Assembly: GCA_048498315.1 (NCBI GenBank)
Contig: JBEHYF010000127.1
Coordinates: forward strand, 1 to 16,409
From: Actinoallomurus sp048498315
GTDB lineage: Bacteria; Actinomycetota; Actinomycetes; Streptosporangiales; Streptosporangiaceae
DNA: 16,409 nucleotides
Reading direction: 5' to 3'
Positions 12,645 through 16,409 of this stretch are shown here, one piece after another. The notes beneath the pieces are model-generated. The model ran no database searches. It was not told the origin of the DNA and saw only the letters and a list, made by a program, of their open reading frames with translations. Position 1 is the stretch's first letter; each line of letters starts with the position of its first letter. A program made the position numbers and the translations under genes.

Positions 12645-13733
12645 CTAGGAAGCTTGCGCGGCCCAGTGTTCGAGCTGGGAGACGAACAGGCGCGCCTGCT
12701 CCGGCCAGTGAAAGCGGGCCCGCGCGGCCTCGTGGCCGCGCTTGCCCATCTCCAGGCGGAGTGCCGGGTCGTCCCGCAGGCGCCGGACCGCCGCAGCGGT
12801 CGCACCCGGGTCCTGGAACGGCACGATCAGGCCGCACCGGGCGCTCGTGACGATCTCCGCGGCGATCGGGTTCGGGGTGGTGATCACCGGGACGCCGCGC
12901 GCCATGTACTCGACGACCTTGGTGGGCATCGAGTGCCGGTAGTTCGGCGAGTCGTGCAGGAGCGACAGGCCGGCGAGCGCGCCCTCGGCCATGCGCAGCG
13001 CCCGATCGTTCGGCAGGAAGCCGTACCAGCGCAGCACGCCCTCGCGCTGCGCGTCGCGCAGCATCGGCCGCACGTCGGCGTCGGCGGCGCCCACCAGGTC
13101 GAGGGTGATCCCGTCGGCGTGCACGAGCCGGGCCAGCGCGATCAGCTCCTCCGCGCCGCGGGCCAGGGAGAGCTGGCCGACGTAGACGACCCGGTCGTCG
13201 CCCGGCGGCGCGGGCGGCCGGTCCGGGACGTGCGTCGTGTTCGGCACGACGGGGTGCGGCCGGCGGAACCGCGCCTGGTAGCCCTCCTCGGCCAGCAGCA
13301 GCTTCAGGCGGCGTTCGGCGCGGCGTTCGAGCCGGCGCACGCCGAACCGCAGCGGCGGGCGCAGCGGCGCGGGCAGCCAGCCCTTCGTCCCGAGCGCGGC
13401 GGCGGTGTCCTCGTGCACGTCCCAGACGGTGCGGCCGCGCAGCCGGTGCGGCACGGCCAGCAGCAGCTCCGGGTCGTGCAGCAGGATCAGATCGGCGTGC
13501 TCGGCGTGCACGGCGAGGGTGTGCCGGGCGGCGCGCAGCGCGCGCACGCGGTTCCGCCCGGTCGCCCGGGGCACGTCCAGCGGATCGATCTCCGGCCACG
13601 GCGTCGCATTGCACGCGCGAAATGGTGCGACATAAGTGACATCATGTCCGGCGTCGAGCAGCGCGCGAATCTGCCGGTGCAGAATTCTCGCGTCCTCAGG
13701 ATGGTGCACGATCGTGCACACGAAAATCCGCAT
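12645..13733 (-). CDS. GT4-like (GT-B fold) glycosyltransferase
   Basis: A 362-residue protein from ATG 13733. The N-terminal half starts MRIFVCTIVHHPEDARILHR with the usual DAR...Q...L..AGH.V.YVAP pattern. The linker is at about residues 165-180. The C-terminal Rossmann-like half has VVYVGQLSLARGAEELIAL, LVGAAD, WYGFLPNDRALRMAEGALAGLSLL and HSMPTKVVEYMARGVPVITTPNPIAAEIV, the last holding the nucleotide-sugar-binding glutamate motif. It should add a sugar from an NDP-sugar to a cell-envelope glycan at the cytoplasmic face. A GTG at 13742 is an alternative start, but the GGTGA before it lies one base away from that GTG and ten from the ATG, favouring the ATG. It follows the dehydrogenase by about 70 bases and ends in TAG just upstream of the GH64 remnant. 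Confidence 0.85.
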   Translation of the reverse strand: MRIFVCTIVHHPEDARILHRQIRALLDAGHDVTYVAPFRACNATPWPEIDPLDVPRATGRNRVRALRAARHTLAVHAEHADLILLHDPELLLAVPHRLRGRTVWDVHEDTAAALGTKGWLPAPLRPPLRFGVRRLERRAERRLKLLLAEEGYQARFRRPHPVVPNTTHVPDRPPAPPGDDRVVYVGQLSLARGAEELIALARLVHADGITLDLVGAADADVRPMLRDAQREGVLRWYGFLPNDRALRMAEGALAGLSLLHDSPNYRHSMPTKVVEYMARGVPVITTPNPIAAEIVTSARCGLIVPFQDPGATAAAVRRLRDDPALRLEMGKRGHEAARARFHWPEQARLFVSQLEHWAAQAS

Positions 13734-13802
13734 CGATTTCACGTCACCCGCAAGTCTCGCGCGCTCAGGCGAATTCTCGGTTAATTCCGCGAGGACGCCG
13801 GG

Positions 13803-15071
13803 TCACAGCAGTTCGACGCGTTCGGCGGCAGCCTCGTCGGCGCGGCGCGTGCCGCCCCGGGTGTCGAACAGCAGCCGGGCGTGCCGGGTCAGGCTCTCCG
13901 CGTCGTACGCGCCGTGGTCGGTGAGCAGGATCGCCAGGTCGGCCTCGGCCAGCGCGGTGTAGAGCACCCGGGCGCGCGGCACCGGCTCGCCGTCGACGTC
14001 CCAGGCCTCCACGTACGGGTCGTGGAAGGACAGGTCGGCGCCCATCTTGCGGAGCCGGCGGGCGACCGGGCGGGCCGGCGACTCGCGCTGGTCGGCGATG
14101 TCGGCCTTGTACGTCACGCCGAGCAGCAGCACCTTCGCGCCCTTCATCGCCCGGCCCTCGCGGTTGAGCAGGGCCTGCGCGCGTTCGGCGACGTACCGCG
14201 GCATCCGATCGTTGATCTCCTGCGCCAGCTCGACGAAACGGAACGGGTAGCCCAGCGACCGGACCTTGTACGACAGGTAGTTCGGGTCGATCGGGATGCA
14301 GTGCCCGCCGACCCCCGGGCCCGGGTGGAACGCCTGGAACCCGAACGGCTTGGTCGAGGCGCAGGCGATCGCGTCCCACAGGTCGACGCCCAGCTCGTGG
14401 CAGAACACCGCCATCTCGTTGACCAGCGCGATGTTGACGTGCCGGTAGGTGTTCTCCAGCAGCTTGGCCATCTCGGCCTCGCGAGTGCCCTTGGCCTGCA
14501 CGACGGTCTCGACGAACTTGCCGTAGAAGGCCGCGGCGGCCGCCGAGCAGGCCGGCGTCAGCCCGCCGACGATCTTCGGCGTGTTGCGGACGCCGTAGAC
14601 CGGGTTGCCCGGGTCGATGCGCTCGGGGGAGAACGCCAGGTGGAAGTCCTCGCCGGCGACCAGCCCGGACTCCTCCAGGATCGGCCGAACGACCTCCTCG
14701 GTGGTGCCCGGGTAGGTGGTCGACTCCAGGACGACGAGCGTGCCGGGGGCCAGGTGCCGGGCCACCGTCTGGGCGGCCTTGCGCACCGCCGTCAGGTCCG
14801 GGCCGCCGTCGTCGGACAGCGGCGTCGGCACGCAGATGACGACCGTGCGGGCGCCGTCGAGGACCGCCTCGTCGCGTGAGGGCGCGAAGCCCGCGGCGAG
14901 CATCTCCTCGATCTCGCCGGCCGCAACGTCGTCGACGTGCGACAGCCCGGCCTTCAGCCCGGCAACGACCCGCGGGTCGCGGTCGAGCCCGGCGACCCGG
15001 AGGCCGGTACGGCAGGCCTCCCGGGCCAGCGGGAGGCCGACGTACCCGAGTCCGATGACCACCAGATCCAC
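13803..15071 (-). CDS. UDP-N-acetylhexosamine-type nucleotide sugar dehydrogenase (WbpA/WecC-like)
   Basis: A 422-residue protein, the usual family length. It begins VDLVVIGLGYVGLPLA, the NAD-binding Rossmann loop (GLGYVG, 7-12). CVPTPL (80-85), ESTTYPGTT (116-124), the FSPERIDPGN segment (147-156) and the catalytic cysteine region GVGGHCIPIDPNYL (Cys258) follow. GGHCIPIDP is typical of UDP-GlcNAc/UDP-ManNAc 6-dehydrogenases. UDP-glucose dehydrogenases usually read GGxCFPKD. Near the C-terminus LLLGVTYKADIADQRESPA is also characteristic. The product would be a UDP-hexuronate for an acidic glycan. The GTG start has GGGAG seven bases before it and lies 13 bases after the upstream glycosyltransferase stop, so the genes share an operon. 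Confidence 0.9.
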   Translation of the reverse strand: MDLVVIGLGYVGLPLAREACRTGLRVAGLDRDPRVVAGLKAGLSHVDDVAAGEIEEMLAAGFAPSRDEAVLDGARTVVICVPTPLSDDGGPDLTAVRKAAQTVARHLAPGTLVVLESTTYPGTTEEVVRPILEESGLVAGEDFHLAFSPERIDPGNPVYGVRNTPKIVGGLTPACSAAAAAFYGKFVETVVQAKGTREAEMAKLLENTYRHVNIALVNEMAVFCHELGVDLWDAIACASTKPFGFQAFHPGPGVGGHCIPIDPNYLSYKVRSLGYPFRFVELAQEINDRMPRYVAERAQALLNREGRAMKGAKVLLLGVTYKADIADQRESPARPVARRLRKMGADLSFHDPYVEAWDVDGEPVPRARVLYTALAEADLAILLTDHGAYDAESLTRHARLLFDTRGGTRRADEAAAERVELL

Positions 15072-15084
15072 CAGGTGGCTCCCT

Positions 15085-16278
15085 TCAGGATGCTGCGGAG
15101 GCGAGATCCCGGTAGGGGGCGAGATAGCGGGCCGCGACGGTCCGCCAGGTGCGGTGTGCCGCGACCCACTCCCGGGCCGCCTTACCGATTTCGCCGCGTA
15201 GCTTTGGACTGTAAATGAGCTGGTCCAGGCAATTCGCCCATGCCTCCGGGTCTTCCGGAAGAGTTAACGTGCCGCTAACCCCTGGTTCGATGATTTCTCG
15301 GAGGGCCTTGACATCACTTGCTATTACTGGGATTCCCCCCGCCATCGCCTCCAGCGGTTTCAGCGGAGTCACCAATTGGCACACCCGGTCCGCCCTCCGC
15401 GGGACCGCGAACACATCGAGGACTGCGTGATACCGACGTACCTGATCGACCGGCACCCGCCCGGTGAAGATCGCCCGGACGCCGAGCTCGGCGGCACGGC
15501 GCTCCAGCGCCGGCCGCTCGGGCCCGTCGCCGACGAGCAGCAGGGTGAAGTCCCGGCGCAGCGCGGCCGCCTCGATGAGCGTGTCGATGCCCTCGAACCC
15601 GTAGAACGTCGACGTCAGGCCGACAACCACCTCCCTCTCCGCTATGCCGAGGTCGGCGCGCAGCTTCGCGCCGTCCGGCAGCGGTTCGAGGAACGCGTCG
15701 TCGACGGCGTTCGGCACGACCAGCACGTCGCGCACGCCGCCGCGGCCCTCGATCTCGGCGCGCATCGCCTCGCCGAGCGTCACGACGAGGTCGGCGGTGC
15801 GCATCCGTTCGGTCTCCAGCTCACGGGTGAGCCGGTAGTACTCGTCGTGCTCCGTGCGCGCCGGGTCGCGCGACAGCCAGGAGTCCTCCAGAAAGCCGCG
15901 CACCTCGTAGACGACCGGCAGGCCGTACCGCTCGCGCAGCTCCAGGGCGACCGCCGCGTTCAGGTGGTCGCTCGCCGCGTGCAGCACGGACGGCCGCAGC
16001 TCCTCGACCAGCCGGCCGGCCAGGCGTGCCGCCTTCCGCACGCCGGCGACGGGGTCGCGCGGCGGCAGCCAGGGCAGCAGCCGGTGGTACGGGACGCCGT
16101 CGACGTCCACGCGCGGCCGCGAGTCGGCGATGCCCTGCGCGAGCGGATACCCGAGGCGGGTCGCCACGTGCGGGTCGAGGCCGAGCGCGTGCTGCGCCGA
16201 GACGATGCGGTGCGTCCGCACGGTGTAACCGGCCTGGGTGCGCGGCAGCGCGTTGGTGACCAGGTGCAGCACGGTCAT
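15085..16278 (-). CDS. GT4 family glycosyltransferase
   Basis: A 397-residue protein. The N-terminal donor-acceptor fold starts MTVLHLVTNALPRTQAGYTVRTHRI, with the Gly-rich loop after the first strand. VLHAASDHLNAAVALELRERYGLPVVYEVRG and LVVTLGEAMRAEI follow, and VVPNAVD marks the linker. The C-terminal half has VVGLTSTFYGFEGIDTLIEAA, LLLVGDGPERPALERRAAELG and TGRVPVDQVRRYHAVLDVFAVPR. It ends with TPLKPLEAMAGGIPVIASDVKALREII, the E-x7-E-like nucleotide-sugar-binding motif. It likely extends an exopolysaccharide or cell-wall glycan together with the dehydrogenase and second glycosyltransferase downstream. The start is in an ATGA overlap with the stop of the preceding reading frame, and the weak ribosome site (GGCGGGACG) suggests dependence on that coupling. 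Confidence 0.88.
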   Translation of the reverse strand: MTVLHLVTNALPRTQAGYTVRTHRIVSAQHALGLDPHVATRLGYPLAQGIADSRPRVDVDGVPYHRLLPWLPPRDPVAGVRKAARLAGRLVEELRPSVLHAASDHLNAAVALELRERYGLPVVYEVRGFLEDSWLSRDPARTEHDEYYRLTRELETERMRTADLVVTLGEAMRAEIEGRGGVRDVLVVPNAVDDAFLEPLPDGAKLRADLGIAEREVVVGLTSTFYGFEGIDTLIEAAALRRDFTLLLVGDGPERPALERRAAELGVRAIFTGRVPVDQVRRYHAVLDVFAVPRRADRVCQLVTPLKPLEAMAGGIPVIASDVKALREIIEPGVSGTLTLPEDPEAWANCLDQLIYSPKLRGEIGKAAREWVAAHRTWRTVAARYLAPYRDLASAAS

Positions 16279-16409
16279 CGTCCCGCCGGCAACCAGCCGG
16301 CCGGCACCGCGCGCACCGGCGCCGACCGCACCGGGTCCGTCTGCATCGGCTCCGCCTGCGCCGGTTCCGCCCGTACCGGTTCCCTCCGCGCCGGTTCCCT
16401 CCGCGCCGG
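16275..16409 (-). CDS. C-terminal tail of an upstream gene with EPxxx pentapeptide repeats (partial)
   Basis: Reading the minus strand from the window edge gives PARR-EPARR-EPVRA-EPAQA-EPMQT-DPVRS-APVRA-VPAGW-LPAGR and then TGA at 16277-16275. That stop overlaps the ATG of the glycosyltransferase by ATGA, as in neighbouring genes, which is the main reason to prefer this frame. An alternative frame gives Gly-rich repeats (GTGAE) running straight into the glycosyltransferase, which would be an N-terminal extension. The 44 residues look like a disordered, Pro- and Arg-rich tail. The body of the protein is outside the window, so no function can be given. Confidence 0.5.
   Translation of the reverse strand, partial: PARREPARREPVRAEPAQAEPMQTDPVRSAPVRAVPAGWLPAGR
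16308..16409. repeat. 15-base tandem repeat running off the window edge
   Basis: On the plus strand GGTTCCCTCCGCGCC occurs twice exactly (16378-16392 and 16393-16407). About five diverged 15-base units precede it back to about 16308. The period matches the pentapeptide repeats of the partial gene on the minus strand, so it probably arose by repeat expansion within that coding tail. Confidence 0.7.

Noticed and set aside
12235..13614. 459-residue minus-strand frame over the same glycosyltransferase and the glucanase remnant
   Set aside because: Ala/Arg-rich shadow. The GT4 motifs and the GH64-like motifs are both in the other frame.
12183..13784. 533-residue plus-strand frame opposite the second glycosyltransferase
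   Set aside because: It mirrors a gene with clear GT-B motifs and has no recognisable domain.
13881..14879. 332-residue plus-strand frame opposite the sugar dehydrogenase
   Set aside because: Shadow of a complete, motif-rich dehydrogenase.
1..16409. CRISPR array, tRNA, rRNA or insertion sequence
   Set aside because: No regularly spaced direct repeats of CRISPR size, no cloverleaf or rRNA-like sequence, and no transposase or integrase reading frame was found on either strand.

Overview
The window is very GC-rich DNA with strong G/C third-position bias, GTG starts and many 4-base stop/start overlaps. It also carries a WhiJ-type regulator with DUF397 partners, a HelR-type RNA polymerase motor and a DUF5941 membrane protein. 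Together these point to a filamentous actinobacterium (Streptosporangiales or Streptomycetales-like). The genus cannot be fixed from sequence alone.

Left block (1-4238, + strand): a tightly coupled operon. It holds the tail of a membrane protein, a DUF5941 membrane protein, a LicC-like nucleotidyltransferase, a glycerol-1-phosphate dehydrogenase-like enzyme, a CDP-alcohol phosphatidyltransferase and a family 2 glycosyltransferase. Every junction is an overlap. The enzymes read as a pathway that reduces a triose phosphate to a polyol phosphate, activates it with CTP, moves it onto a membrane acceptor and glycosylates the product. If the dehydrogenase call is right, the start point is sn-glycerol-1-phosphate, the archaeal enantiomer, which would be unusual in an actinomycete. 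The product is unknown.

Middle block (4239-8093): accessory in character. On the minus strand is an XRE/DUF5753 (WhiJ-like) regulator followed by two tandem, truncated DUF397 genes. Divergent from it are two small unrecognised genes. Then comes about 860 bases without a convincing gene, holding several hairpins, two related 34-base palindromes, about 20 copies of a degenerate 9-base repeat and a DnaA-box-like cluster. After that is a second XRE regulator whose C-terminal part resembles a nucleotidyltransferase fold without its catalytic acids.

Right-centre (8094-12169): helR on the minus strand, divergent from a membrane-anchored PQQ-type beta-propeller protein with a DUF3558-like C-terminus.

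Right block (12252-16409, - strand): a polysaccharide or cell-wall glycopolymer gene run. In transcription order it is the tail of an unknown gene ending in pentapeptide repeats, a GT4 glycosyltransferase, a UDP-HexNAc-type dehydrogenase, a second GT4 glycosyltransferase, and a C-terminal remnant of a probable GH64 beta-1,3-glucanase. The remnant lies in the same frame as the second glycosyltransferase, just past its stop codon.
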